Position numbers and translations under genes: made by a program | The notes under the pieces: model-generated | Told to the model about the DNA's origin: nothing | The model's database searches: none | The model's input: only the letters and a program-made list of their open reading frames with translations | NCBI RefSeq assembly: GCF_900130035.1 | Contig: NZ_FQXQ01000002.1 | Span: forward strand, 643,964 to 707,963 | Reading direction: 5' to 3' | DNA: 64,000 nucleotides | Source: Wenyingzhuangia marina | GTDB taxonomy: Bacteria > Bacteroidota > Bacteroidia > Flavobacteriales > Flavobacteriaceae | Shown here: in pieces, positions 52,327-61,669 of the stretch | Layout: every line of letters begins with the position of its first letter | Position numbering within the stretch: the stretch's first letter is position 1

Positions 52327-55300
52327 TTAATTCAATTTATATTCAAAACCTTCTTTATCTAAATAATCAAAGAGTTCTGTATTCATATTTAATTTGTATG
52401 TTCTTGATGGCATTTCAAGATCAATTTTATCTTTATCAGAAATCAAATTGAAACCAACGGTTTGTTTAGCTCCTTCTCCTGTAAAGCCAGATAAAAGCAT
52501 TTCAAGTTGCTCTATTCTTTCTTTTCTAATTTCGTGAAGTCTAAGTTTAAATGTAATTTTTTTACATTTCTTATCCATCACATCTGATAATAATGAAAAA
52601 TCAGAAAACTTAACTCTTGGCTCTCCTACACTTCCATCTTTTTGCATCCATCCTCTTTGTATAGTTCCACTTAAATACAAAAATGAGTTTGGTACCAATA
52701 AATGCTGAAAGCGCATGTAATCCTCTCCAAACAATCTAAACTCGTGTGAATCGGTATAGTCTTCTATAATAAAAGCCCCCCAACCATTACCGTTTTTGGC
52801 TATTCTGTGTTCTGCACTGGTTAAAATTCCTGCAAAAGAAAAGTTTTTACCTACATGATTTTTTAAATCTTCTTTAAACATGCTAACACCGCAATTGGTG
52901 AATTTCATTTCATTTCTATAATCATCTAAAGGATGTGCTGAAATATAGATACCAACTACTTCTTTTTCTTTAGATAACAATTCCATAGTTCCCCATGTTT
53001 CACAAGGTGGAACTAAAGGTTCTGGTAATTGTACATCAGAAGCTTCTCCGAACAACGAAACTTGTGAAGAATTCATACTTTCTTGATAAGCATGACCAAA
53101 TTTCATGGCTTTTTCTAAAAAGGTCATTCCTTTATCATCCGTAGCAAAAAACTGAGCTCTATGTACATTTCCAAAAGAATCAAACCCTCCTGCTAAAGCC
53201 AATCCTTCGAAAGCTTTTTTGTTACAGGTTCTTAAATCTACTCTTTTCGCTACATCAAAAATAGAAACAAAAGGTCCATTTTCTTTTCGCTCATTAATAA
53301 TTCCATCTACTGCTATTCCACCAACTCCTTTGATTGCTGCCATTCCAAAACGAACAGCTCCTTCATCGTTTACAGAAAATTTTGCATAGGATTCATTGAC
53401 ATCAGGTCCTAAAACAGTTAAGCCCATACGCTTACACTCTTCCATAAAAAAGGTTACCTGTTTTATATCATTCATGTTGTTAGACAACACTGCAGCCATA
53501 TATTCTGCTGGGTAGTGAGCTTTTAAATATGCAGTTTGATAAGCAATCCAAGCATAACAAGTTGAGTGAGATTTGTTAAATGCGTAAGAAGCAAATGCTT
53601 CCCAGTCTTTCCATACCTTTTCTAGTTTAACAGGATCATAACCTTTAGCAGCTGCTTGTTCAATAAATAAAGGTTTCATTTTTGCCAGAACGGCAATCTG
53701 CTTTTTCCCCATTGCTTTACGCAAAGTATCGGCTTGACCTTTGGTAAAACCTGCTAAACTTTGAGACAATAACATTACCTGCTCTTGATAGACAGTAATC
53801 CCATAAGTTTCTGCCAAATACTCATCCATGTCTGGTAAATCGTAAACAATTTCTTCTCGTCCATGTTTACGATCAATAAAGTTTGGGATATATTCCAAAG
53901 GACCTGGTCTATACAAAGCGTTCATTGCAATTAAATCCGCAAAAACTGTCGGTTTTAATTCACGCATGTACTTTTGCATTCCTGGAGATTCATATTGAAA
54001 AATACCAACGGTTTCTCCTCTTTGGAATAACTTATAGGTTTCTTCATCATCAATAGGAAAGGATTCTGGATCTAACTCTATTCCATGTCTGGCTTTTACA
54101 ATTTTACAAGTATGTTTAATTAAAGTAAGGGTCTTCAGACCCAAGAAGTCCATTTTTAACAATCCGGCACTTTCTACCACTGAGTTATCAAACTGAGTAA
54201 CATACATATCCGAATCTTTGGCTAAAGAAACTGGCACAAACTTGGTAATGTCGTCTGGAGTAATAATAACCCCGCAAGCATGAATTCCTGTATTACGAAC
54301 CGAACCTTCTAAAACTCTTGCTTTGTTCACCGTTTCGGCTTCTAAACCAACTCCTTCGGAAATTCGTTTTAGCTCATTAACCATCTCCATTTCTTCAGAA
54401 CGTAATTTTGATGATAATTCTTTATCATCCATTCCAAAGATTTTCTTCAACTTCATACCAGGAATTAACTTGGCAATTCTATCAGCTTCAAATAACGGTA
54501 AATCTAAAACCCTAGCAGTATCTCTAATAGAAGATTTTGCTGCCATGGTTCCATAGGTAATAATTTGTGCTACCTGATTGGCTCCATATTTTTTAATTAC
54601 GTAATCAATTACACTACCACGACCTTCATCATCAAAGTCAATATCAATATCGGGCATGGATACACGTTCTGGATTCAAGAATCTCTCAAAAAGCAAATCG
54701 TATTTAATAGGATCTATGTTGGTAATCCACAAACAATAAGCTGCTACGGAACCCGCTGCAGAACCACGACCAGGTCCAACAGAAACACCCATATCTCTTG
54801 CGGCACGAATAAAATCTTCTACAATTAAAAAATATCCTGGATATCCTGTTTTAGCAATTACATCTAATTCTAAATCTAATCGCTCTTTAATTTCAGGAGT
54901 AATTTCTCCATATCTTTTTTTAGCTCCCTCATAAACCAAGTGACCTAAAAAGTTATTCTCTCCTCTTTTCCCTCCATCTTCTAAATCTTTAGGATCTTTA
55001 AATTCCTCTGGAATGTCAAAGGCAGGAAGTAATACATCACTAGCCAAGGTAAAAGGAGTAATTTTATCTACCAATTCCTGAATATTGCTAATTGCTTCTG
55101 GAATATCTACAAAAAGCTCCTTCATTTCTTCTGGAGTCTTAAAGTAATATTGATCGTTTGGTAAACCGTATCGATACCCTCTACCTCTACCAATAGGTGT
55201 GGCTTGTTTTTCTCCATCTTTTACACATAACAAAATATCATGTGCATTGGCATCTTCTTGATCTATATAAAATGTATTATTGGTTGCAACTACTTTTACA

Positions 55301-56820
55301 TCGTGTTTTTTGGCAAACTCTAACAATACTTTGTTGACAACATTTTCATCTTCTTGACCATGTCGCATGATTTCAATATACAAATCATCACCAAATTGTT
55401 CTTTCCACCATAACAAGGCTTCTTCTGCTTGTTTTTCACCAATATTTAATATTTTACTTGGAACTTCTCCGTATAAATTTCCTGTTAAAACAATTACGTC
55501 TTCTTTGTATTGTTCTATAACTTTTCTATCAATTCTTGGCACATAATAAAATCCATCAACAAAAGCTGTAGATGACATTTTTGCTAAATTTTGATATCCT
55601 TTACGGTTTTTAGCAAGCATTACTACTTGATATCCGTTATCTTTTTTCGATTTGTCTAAATGATCTTCACAAACAAAAAATTCACAACCAACAATAGGAA
55701 CCAATTCTTTTTCATCAAAATCTTCTCCTTTTTCCTCTGCTTCTTCTCTTCTTGCTCTTACCCCACTATTATGACCTGATACTGCATTGGTAAAATGAAA
55801 AGCTGCCATCATGTTACCAGTATCTGTCATAGCAACAGCAGACATTTTATGCTTTCCTGCATTACTAACCAAGGCTCCAATTTCAATAGTTGACTGTAGA
55901 ATTGAATACTGCGTATGATTGTGCAAATGTGCAAAAGAAACCTCTTCTAATTTAGCTAAACTTTCTTTTACATTAACGCCTTTTCCTTTCGCTCCCGCCT
56001 GTTCAGATTGACGTTTACGGATTTTTTCACTTTCCTTTTTTAGGTTTAAGTGCTTTAAACCAATTACCTCAAAAGGCTTAGGATTTACCGTTTTAAATTC
56101 TGTAAAATACTCTTGAGGAACATCTAATTGTTCTTTGGTAAAAGCTTCTTTTCTTATCAATTCAAAGAAACAACGTGTGGTTGCCTCTACATCAGCTGTA
56201 GCATTATGAGCTTCTCCAAAACCGACTCCAAATAAATATTGATGTAACTCTGTTAACGTAGGTAATTTAAACTTTCCTCCTCTACCTCCTGGTAGCTGAC
56301 ACATACTAGCGGTTACCTCTGTACAAGTATCTAAAATACCTAAAGTGTTTTTATCATCTTCAGATAAATCATCAATAGCCAAAGGTCTATTTTTTGGAAC
56401 TTTTGAAGTAAAATGATAAGTTTCTAAATCAAAGCTATCAAACTCAAAAGCCTTAAAATTAGGAGTAATTCCAGCTCTAATAAATTCTGCTCCCATAATG
56501 TTAACGTCAAACGTAACATTCTGACCTACTAAGAATTTTGTTTTTGATAAAACATTATTAAAGCGTTCTAAACTTTCTTGCAAAGAGATCCCTTGTTCTA
56601 TAGCAAGCTCAGTAGAAATTCCATGGATTTTTTCAGAATCAAACGGAATGTTAAATCCATCTGGCTGAACCATAAAATTATCGTGTTCTAATACACGTCC
56701 CATATCATCATGCAGCTGCCAAGCTATTTGTATACATCTAGGCCAATTTTCAGTATCAGTCATTGGAGCCTTATAGCTCTTAGGTAAACCTGTAGTTTCT
56801 GTATCAAAAATTAAGTACAT
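52327..56820 (-). CDS. dnaE: DNA polymerase III alpha subunit fused to an N-terminal DEDDh exonuclease
   Basis: This is the replicative polymerase subunit. The 1497-residue chain has an extra N-terminal DnaQ-like 3'-5' exonuclease (about 1-220; IFDTETTGLP with D6 and E8, HGISTELAIEQG, VGQNVTFDVNIMG, HNATADVEATTRCFFEL). It is followed by the PHP domain (starting near 300, AHLHNHTQYSILQST), the C-family polymerase palm with the catalytic PDIDIDF near residue 720 and GPGRGSAAGS, the finger/beta-clamp-binding region, and a C-terminal OB-type region (FSFAGILTSAEHRI). The architecture makes proofreading intramolecular, as opposed to the separate DnaQ of E. coli. It differs from Firmicutes PolC, where the exonuclease is inserted in the PHP domain. 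Confidence 0.95.
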   Translation of the reverse strand: MYLIFDTETTGLPKSYKAPMTDTENWPRCIQIAWQLHDDMGRVLEHDNFMVQPDGFNIPFDSEKIHGISTELAIEQGISLQESLERFNNVLSKTKFLVGQNVTFDVNIMGAEFIRAGITPNFKAFEFDSFDLETYHFTSKVPKNRPLAIDDLSEDDKNTLGILDTCTEVTASMCQLPGGRGGKFKLPTLTELHQYLFGVGFGEAHNATADVEATTRCFFELIRKEAFTKEQLDVPQEYFTEFKTVNPKPFEVIGLKHLNLKKESEKIRKRQSEQAGAKGKGVNVKESLAKLEEVSFAHLHNHTQYSILQSTIEIGALVSNAGKHKMSAVAMTDTGNMMAAFHFTNAVSGHNSGVRARREEAEEKGEDFDEKELVPIVGCEFFVCEDHLDKSKKDNGYQVVMLAKNRKGYQNLAKMSSTAFVDGFYYVPRIDRKVIEQYKEDVIVLTGNLYGEVPSKILNIGEKQAEEALLWWKEQFGDDLYIEIMRHGQEDENVVNKVLLEFAKKHDVKVVATNNTFYIDQEDANAHDILLCVKDGEKQATPIGRGRGYRYGLPNDQYYFKTPEEMKELFVDIPEAISNIQELVDKITPFTLASDVLLPAFDIPEEFKDPKDLEDGGKRGENNFLGHLVYEGAKKRYGEITPEIKERLDLELDVIAKTGYPGYFLIVEDFIRAARDMGVSVGPGRGSAAGSVAAYCLWITNIDPIKYDLLFERFLNPERVSMPDIDIDFDDEGRGSVIDYVIKKYGANQVAQIITYGTMAAKSSIRDTARVLDLPLFEADRIAKLIPGMKLKKIFGMDDKELSSKLRSEEMEMVNELKRISEGVGLEAETVNKARVLEGSVRNTGIHACGVIITPDDITKFVPVSLAKDSDMYVTQFDNSVVESAGLLKMDFLGLKTLTLIKHTCKIVKARHGIELDPESFPIDDEETYKLFQRGETVGIFQYESPGMQKYMRELKPTVFADLIAMNALYRPGPLEYIPNFIDRKHGREEIVYDLPDMDEYLAETYGITVYQEQVMLLSQSLAGFTKGQADTLRKAMGKKQIAVLAKMKPLFIEQAAAKGYDPVKLEKVWKDWEAFASYAFNKSHSTCYAWIAYQTAYLKAHYPAEYMAAVLSNNMNDIKQVTFFMEECKRMGLTVLGPDVNESYAKFSVNDEGAVRFGMAAIKGVGGIAVDGIINERKENGPFVSIFDVAKRVDLRTCNKKAFEGLALAGGFDSFGNVHRAQFFATDDKGMTFLEKAMKFGHAYQESMNSSQVSLFGEASDVQLPEPLVPPCETWGTMELLSKEKEVVGIYISAHPLDDYRNEMKFTNCGVSMFKEDLKNHVGKNFSFAGILTSAEHRIAKNGNGWGAFIIEDYTDSHEFRLFGEDYMRFQHLLVPNSFLYLSGTIQRGWMQKDGSVGEPRVKFSDFSLLSDVMDKKCKKITFKLRLHEIRKERIEQLEMLLSGFTGEGAKQTVGFNLISDKDKIDLEMPSRTYKLNMNTELFDYLDKEGFEYKLN

Positions 56821-56950
56821 CTATTCTGTTTTGGGAAGGTTTAAAAATACAAAATATATCACGTAAAATATGGCTGATTTCTGCTCTTAACAAAATAGTT
56901 ATCAACTTAAAATTATATTATATTTAAATAATCATCGTAACCAATTTATT

Positions 56951-58495
56951 ATGAAACAAAAACTTGAAAACACGCATTGGGATATTTTAATTATTGGTGG
57001 TGGTGCTACTGGAATAGGAACCGCAATTGATGCAGCTTCTAGAGGGTATAAAACACTGTTAGTTGAAAAAGATGATTATGGAAAAGGAACTTCTAGCAAA
57101 AGTACCAAATTGGTTCATGGAGGTGTTCGCTACTTACAACAAGGTAATTTTTCTTTGGTTTTGGAAGCATTAAAAGAACGTGCCATTTTAAAACGAAATG
57201 CTCCACATATTGTTCACGATCTAAAATTTATAGTTCCCACTTATGATTGGTGGGAAAGTCCTTTTTATGGTATAGGATTAAAATTATATGATTGGTTGGC
57301 TGGAAAAGAAGGTTTTGGAGATTCTGTATTGATTTCCAAGGAAGAAACTATTGAATATATTCCAACAGTAACCCAAGAAGGTCTTCGTGGTGGTGTTATT
57401 TATCACGATGGTCAATTTGATGACACACGTTTACTTATTAACATGATGCAAACAGCCAAAGAACAAGGGGCAACAGTCTTAAATTATACTGAGTTTATAG
57501 CTTTTACTAAAAACACTCAAGATATTATTGATGGAGCAATGATAAAAGATGTATTTACTGCTGAAAAATATAACATCAAAGCAAAATCTGTCATCAATGC
57601 TACAGGTGTATTTTCTGATACCATAAGACAAAAAGATCAACATTCTACTCATAAAATTATGACTAGCAGTCAAGGAATTCATATTGTTTTAGACAAAGAG
57701 TTTCTTCCTGGAGAAACCGCTATTATGATTCCACATACTGATGATGGTCGTGTTTTGTTTGCTGTTCCGTGGCATGATAAAATTTTACTAGGAACTACAG
57801 ACACTCCTGTAACTGAATATTGTTCTGAACCCTTACCACAGGAACAAGAAGTTGACTTTTTGCTAACTCATGCAGCAAAATATTTAACCAAAAACCCTAC
57901 TAAAAAAGATGTGAAAAGTGTTTTTGTGGGCTTACGTCCTTTGGTAAAAAGTGGGAATGCGGAAGAAACTGCAGAAATTTCTAGAGAACATGTGATAGAG
58001 GTTAGTAAAAGTGGATTGATTAGTATTGCTGGTGGAAAGTGGACTACTTACAGAAAAATGGCAGAAGATGTGGTTGACAAAGCTACCATAGTAGCTGTCA
58101 TTCCATTCGTAAAATCGGAAACAGAATTTTTAAATATTCACGGACATAGAAAACTAAAATCTGAAGAAAGTCCGTTAGCAATTTATGGGACTGATGAAAA
58201 ACATATCAAAAAACTTTGCTCTTCTAATTCTGAATTAAAAGAAAAAATTCATCCTAATCATCCCTATATAAAAGCTCAAATTGTTTGGGCTGTTCAAAAA
58301 GAAGATGCTAAAACCATTGAAGATGTTTTGGCAAGAAGAATCCGTTTGTTATTTCTAGACGCAAAAGCTAGTATTGAAGCTGCAGAAATTGTAGGAAATA
58401 TTTTACAAAATCTACTTAGTAAAGATGAAGTATGGAAAAAAAATCAAATCAATGATTATATAAAATTGGCAAAGAAATATCTATTAAAAGATTAA
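56951..58495 (+). CDS. glpD: Aerobic glycerol-3-phosphate dehydrogenase/oxidase
   Basis: This FAD enzyme oxidises sn-glycerol-3-phosphate to dihydroxyacetone phosphate at the inner membrane and passes electrons to the respiratory chain. The 514-residue protein has the dinucleotide motif ILIIGGGATGIGTAIDAA (GGGATGIG at 16-23), GKGTSSKSTKLVHGGVRYLQQ typical of GlpD/GlpO, FAVPWHDKILLGTTDTP, and the C-terminal SIAGGKWTTYRKMAEDVVD. No glpK or glpF is adjacent. The product DHAP links it to the mgsA/gap/pfkA group 20 kb away only by metabolism. Confidence 0.95.
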   Translation: MKQKLENTHWDILIIGGGATGIGTAIDAASRGYKTLLVEKDDYGKGTSSKSTKLVHGGVRYLQQGNFSLVLEALKERAILKRNAPHIVHDLKFIVPTYDWWESPFYGIGLKLYDWLAGKEGFGDSVLISKEETIEYIPTVTQEGLRGGVIYHDGQFDDTRLLINMMQTAKEQGATVLNYTEFIAFTKNTQDIIDGAMIKDVFTAEKYNIKAKSVINATGVFSDTIRQKDQHSTHKIMTSSQGIHIVLDKEFLPGETAIMIPHTDDGRVLFAVPWHDKILLGTTDTPVTEYCSEPLPQEQEVDFLLTHAAKYLTKNPTKKDVKSVFVGLRPLVKSGNAEETAEISREHVIEVSKSGLISIAGGKWTTYRKMAEDVVDKATIVAVIPFVKSETEFLNIHGHRKLKSEESPLAIYGTDEKHIKKLCSSNSELKEKIHPNHPYIKAQIVWAVQKEDAKTIEDVLARRIRLLFLDAKASIEAAEIVGNILQNLLSKDEVWKKNQINDYIKLAKKYLLKD

Positions 58496-58515
58496 CTTGT
58501 GTCGAAAAATTTTAA

Positions 58516-59685
58516 ATGATAACAAAACAAAGAATTGAAGTTGTAGATAGTTTAAGAGGGTTTGCTATTATGGGGATTTTATTACTTCATAGTATAGAGC
58601 ATTTTAATTTTTATGTATTCCCAGACGAAAAAACTCAACCCGAATGGTTAAATCAATTAGATTCCTATGTTTGGGATACCCTTTTCTTCTTATTTGGAGG
58701 TAAGGGCTATGCCATTTTTGCCCTCTTATTTGGTTTCACCTTTAGTCTTATGTACTCTAAACAAGCTTTAAAAAACATTGATTTTGGGTATCGTTTTTTA
58801 TATAGAATGTTTCTTTTATTTTGTTTTGCTTTATTTAATGGTTTGTTTTTTCCTGGTGAAGTTTTACTTCTTTATTCTTTAGTTAGTATTGTTCTATTTA
58901 TTGTTAGAAAATTATCAAGTTCATATTTATTAATAGTTGCCATACTATTATTAATACAACCTGTTGAGTTAGGACGATTCTTTTATTATTTATATGACAA
59001 TTCCTACGTAGTCCCCGTCAATCAATCATCGAATTTATGGCAGTTGCTTAAACAAGGGCAACTCAGTAATTCTATCTTAGACCTTTTCACTTCAAATACG
59101 CTATACGGTCATAAAGTTGGTCTTCTTTGGGCTTACGATGTAGGAAGACTTGTACAATCTGCCGGACTATTTGTTTTAGGATTTTGGCTACAAAAAAGAA
59201 GTTTGTTTGAATATAGTGCTGCCTCCGTTGACTTTTGGAAAAAAACTTTAATATTTTCTATTTTATTATTTATTCCATTATACTTAATAGAAACCAATTT
59301 CTTAGTATTTACTAATTTAACGATTTATAAAAAAACTATTTTTAAGGCTATTGATATGTATGGAAATTTATCCTTTTCTTTTATACTAGTAGCAAGTTTC
59401 ATTTTATTATATCGTTATACACCTATTCAAAAAATATTACAAAAACTAAGCTACTGCGGACGTATGAGCTTAACAGCTTATATATTTCAATCCATAATTG
59501 GTAGTTTTGTTTTTTATAATTACGGTTTAGGTTTAGGTCCTCACATGAGACATACACTTAGTTTTGTAGTTGGAGTTTTACTATTCATAATTCAATATTA
59601 TTTTTGTAAAACTTGGATACAAAAATTTGGTCAAGGACCCTTAGAAAAAATTTGGCATAAATTAACATGGATAAAACTTAATTAA
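58516..59685 (+). CDS. DUF418 (YeiB-like) membrane protein
   Basis: This 389-residue multi-span inner-membrane protein begins RIEVVDSLRGFAIMGILLLHS, the acyltransferase-3/heparan-alpha-glucosaminide-acetyltransferase-like start, with the His after the first helix. FALLFGFTFSLMYSK follows near residue 75, and CGRMSLTAYIFQSIIGSFVF with GPLEKIWHKLTW near the C-terminus is typical of DUF418. A role in transferring acyl groups across the membrane is suggested by the superfamily, but no substrate is known. It is 20 bases after glpD and likely in the same transcript. Confidence 0.88.
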   Translation: MITKQRIEVVDSLRGFAIMGILLLHSIEHFNFYVFPDEKTQPEWLNQLDSYVWDTLFFLFGGKGYAIFALLFGFTFSLMYSKQALKNIDFGYRFLYRMFLLFCFALFNGLFFPGEVLLLYSLVSIVLFIVRKLSSSYLLIVAILLLIQPVELGRFFYYLYDNSYVVPVNQSSNLWQLLKQGQLSNSILDLFTSNTLYGHKVGLLWAYDVGRLVQSAGLFVLGFWLQKRSLFEYSAASVDFWKKTLIFSILLFIPLYLIETNFLVFTNLTIYKKTIFKAIDMYGNLSFSFILVASFILLYRYTPIQKILQKLSYCGRMSLTAYIFQSIIGSFVFYNYGLGLGPHMRHTLSFVVGVLLFIIQYYFCKTWIQKFGQGPLEKIWHKLTWIKLN

Positions 59686-59715
59686 ATAATATCATAAATT
59701 TTTATTACTTAAAGC

Positions 59716-59749
59716 AAGTTCGATGAAAGATTTTTCTTTCATCGAACTT
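59716..59749. terminator. Hairpin between DUF418 and TonB receptor genes
   Basis: A 14-base perfect inverted repeat AAGTTCGATGAAAG/CTTTCATCGAACTT surrounds ATTTTT. T runs are poor on both sides, but it lies between convergent genes and is most likely a terminator. Confidence 0.65.
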
Positions 59750-59760
59750 ATCTTATTAGA

Positions 59761-61584
59761 CTATAAATTATATCGTAAACCAAATAACATATTACTTGGA
59801 GGCATGGGTACAAACCCAGTTTCAATATAATCTGCATCAAAAATATTACTTGCTGTAACCGTTAATTCTAATTGTTTAAGATTTACTGCTATAGAAGCAT
59901 CCCATACATTATATGATGTTCCTACTGTTCTTTCAGCATGTTTATAAACAATATTCTGACTGACATTTTTAAACAATTGCGTACTTAAACGTGTTGTAAA
60001 ATGATGTTTTAGTGTGTTTAATGAATAACGAGATAATTCTTTATTTTGATTTAAAATATCATCCTCTAAAAAATTATAACCAACAGACAATGTTTGATTA
60101 AACGTATTTAATATAAAATGATAAGCTCCCTCTACTTCTACCCCTTTTGTGTTTACATCTGTAATATTGGTTGCTGTATAAACTGTTTCTGTGGTATTTG
60201 GACGAATATAATCTATTAAGTTTTGAGCATCTCTATTATAAACAGCTACAGAACCTGAAAATCTTGGAGAAAAATATTTAATTCCTATTTCTTGAGCAAA
60301 AGATTCTTCGACTTCCAGATCAGGATTACCAGCTGTATCGGGACTTGTATAAAATAAATCTGTATAGGTAGGTACTCTGTAAGTGTAACCTATATTTCCG
60401 TAAACTTTTAAGGATTCAGTGATTTTATAACCTATATCTAAACCAGGAAAAGCATAAAAATCAAAATCTGAAAAATAAGTAACAGCAACTCCTGGTGTAA
60501 TGTCTAATTTATCATTAAAAACTTTAAACCTGTGTTCTAAAAATAGCGTAGTCATCAATCTATTACGACTTCCTAAATTGTTACTTTCAAGATTAACTTT
60601 AGATAAGTCTATACCAAATCCTGTAACACCTGCTTTTGAGGTATAACTTCCATTCAGTTCTGCTCCAATTTTATTTGAAATATGTATGTTTCTATACCCT
60701 TTAGGATTACTTCTTACGTACAAAAATTCTCCTTGATTTCGTCTCCAATACACTTTGGGTTTTAGTGTCAATTTTTCTGTATTAAATGTTGTAGAAAAAC
60801 CAATTAAACTGTTTTGCGTTGCTACATACTGATCTACTGCACTTGCGCTTGCATAAAAACCATTAGCCCCCATTTTTCTATCTTGAAACGATGTAATCAT
60901 TTCTATAGCCTGTTTCTTTTTATTAAAAACACTTTTTATAAAATAACTACTATTATCATAATCTGTATTGTGTCGATAACCTTCTGAAGTCACTTTTTCA
61001 ACATGTACAAGATGAGATGATTTTTCTAAATCTGTACCAATAGTAACTCCTCCATTTAGTTGTCCAAAAGAACCAGCTTCAACTTTAACAGAAACTTTAT
61101 CTTTTAAATCTTTTTTAGTAACAATATTAATAGCACCTGTAAAAGCATTTTGTCCAAACACTCGTGCTGCAGGCCCTTTAATTATTTCAATACGCTCAAT
61201 AACTTCAATTGGTAAAGCTGCATTCATGGTATGGTGCCCAGTTTGTGCATCGTCCATTTTAATACCATCAATTAAAAGTAATGTTTGATCAAAACCACCA
61301 CCTCTAATATATAAATCTGCCTGACTCCCAGCTGTTCCTCTACGTCTTATATCAACACCTGCTACCTGTTGTAATAAATCTGCAACGTTGGTAGCAGCAC
61401 TATTTGTTATATCTTTAGAAGTAATAATATTTATTGTTCTAGAATTTTCTTTAAAAGGTAAATCTATTCTACTAGAAGTAATAATAACTTCTTTTAAAGT
61501 ATCTCTTTTTATAGAGTTATCTTGTGCATTAATTTGTAGTGTAGACAATAATAATGTAATTATTGAAGTAATCTTAATTTTCAT
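59761..61584 (-). CDS. TonB-dependent outer-membrane receptor (vitamin/siderophore type)
   Basis: This 607-residue receptor has a signal peptide (ending TLQINAQ), a TonB-box-like start (DTLKEVIITSSRIDLP), a plug domain (TNVADLLQQVAGVDIRRRG, LYIRGGGFDQTLLLIDGIKMDD, GPAARVFGQNAFTGAINIVTKK) and a 22-strand-type barrel ending in MLFGLRYNL. It resembles the BtuB/small-ligand class and not SusC, which is much longer and paired with SusD (no SusD gene is present here). I chose the ATG at 61584 because it starts the signal peptide. The ligand is unknown. It is divergent from a MocR-type regulator, which suggests control by that protein. Confidence 0.93.
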   Translation of the reverse strand: MKIKITSIITLLLSTLQINAQDNSIKRDTLKEVIITSSRIDLPFKENSRTINIITSKDITNSAATNVADLLQQVAGVDIRRRGTAGSQADLYIRGGGFDQTLLLIDGIKMDDAQTGHHTMNAALPIEVIERIEIIKGPAARVFGQNAFTGAINIVTKKDLKDKVSVKVEAGSFGQLNGGVTIGTDLEKSSHLVHVEKVTSEGYRHNTDYDNSSYFIKSVFNKKKQAIEMITSFQDRKMGANGFYASASAVDQYVATQNSLIGFSTTFNTEKLTLKPKVYWRRNQGEFLYVRSNPKGYRNIHISNKIGAELNGSYTSKAGVTGFGIDLSKVNLESNNLGSRNRLMTTLFLEHRFKVFNDKLDITPGVAVTYFSDFDFYAFPGLDIGYKITESLKVYGNIGYTYRVPTYTDLFYTSPDTAGNPDLEVEESFAQEIGIKYFSPRFSGSVAVYNRDAQNLIDYIRPNTTETVYTATNITDVNTKGVEVEGAYHFILNTFNQTLSVGYNFLEDDILNQNKELSRYSLNTLKHHFTTRLSTQLFKNVSQNIVYKHAERTVGTSYNVWDASIAVNLKQLELTVTASNIFDADYIETGFVPMPPSNMLFGLRYNL

Positions 61585-61620
61585 AAATAGTAATTTAAAT
61601 ACCGTGCAAAACTCGTAACT

Positions 61621-61669
61621 TTCCGGACGATTTATATAGTCCAGTTTCAAAATGATAAATAGTCCGGTT
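61621..61669. promoter_or_regulatory. GTCC(G/A)G repeats between the TonB receptor and MocR genes
   Basis: Three copies of a core occur: CCGGAC (61623-61628, inverted), GTCCAG (61639-61644) in ATAGTCCAGTT, and GTCCGG (61662-61667) in ATAGTCCGGTT. The last two are an 11-base direct repeat with one difference, 23 bases apart, and the second lies just inside the MocR coding start. Direct repeats are a usual target layout for MocR/GabR-type regulators, so auto- and receptor regulation is likely. Confidence 0.5.

Noticed and set aside
54323..54828. Plus-strand frames of 77 and 87 residues inside dnaE
   Set aside because: They lie opposite the conserved polymerase core, so are chance open frames.
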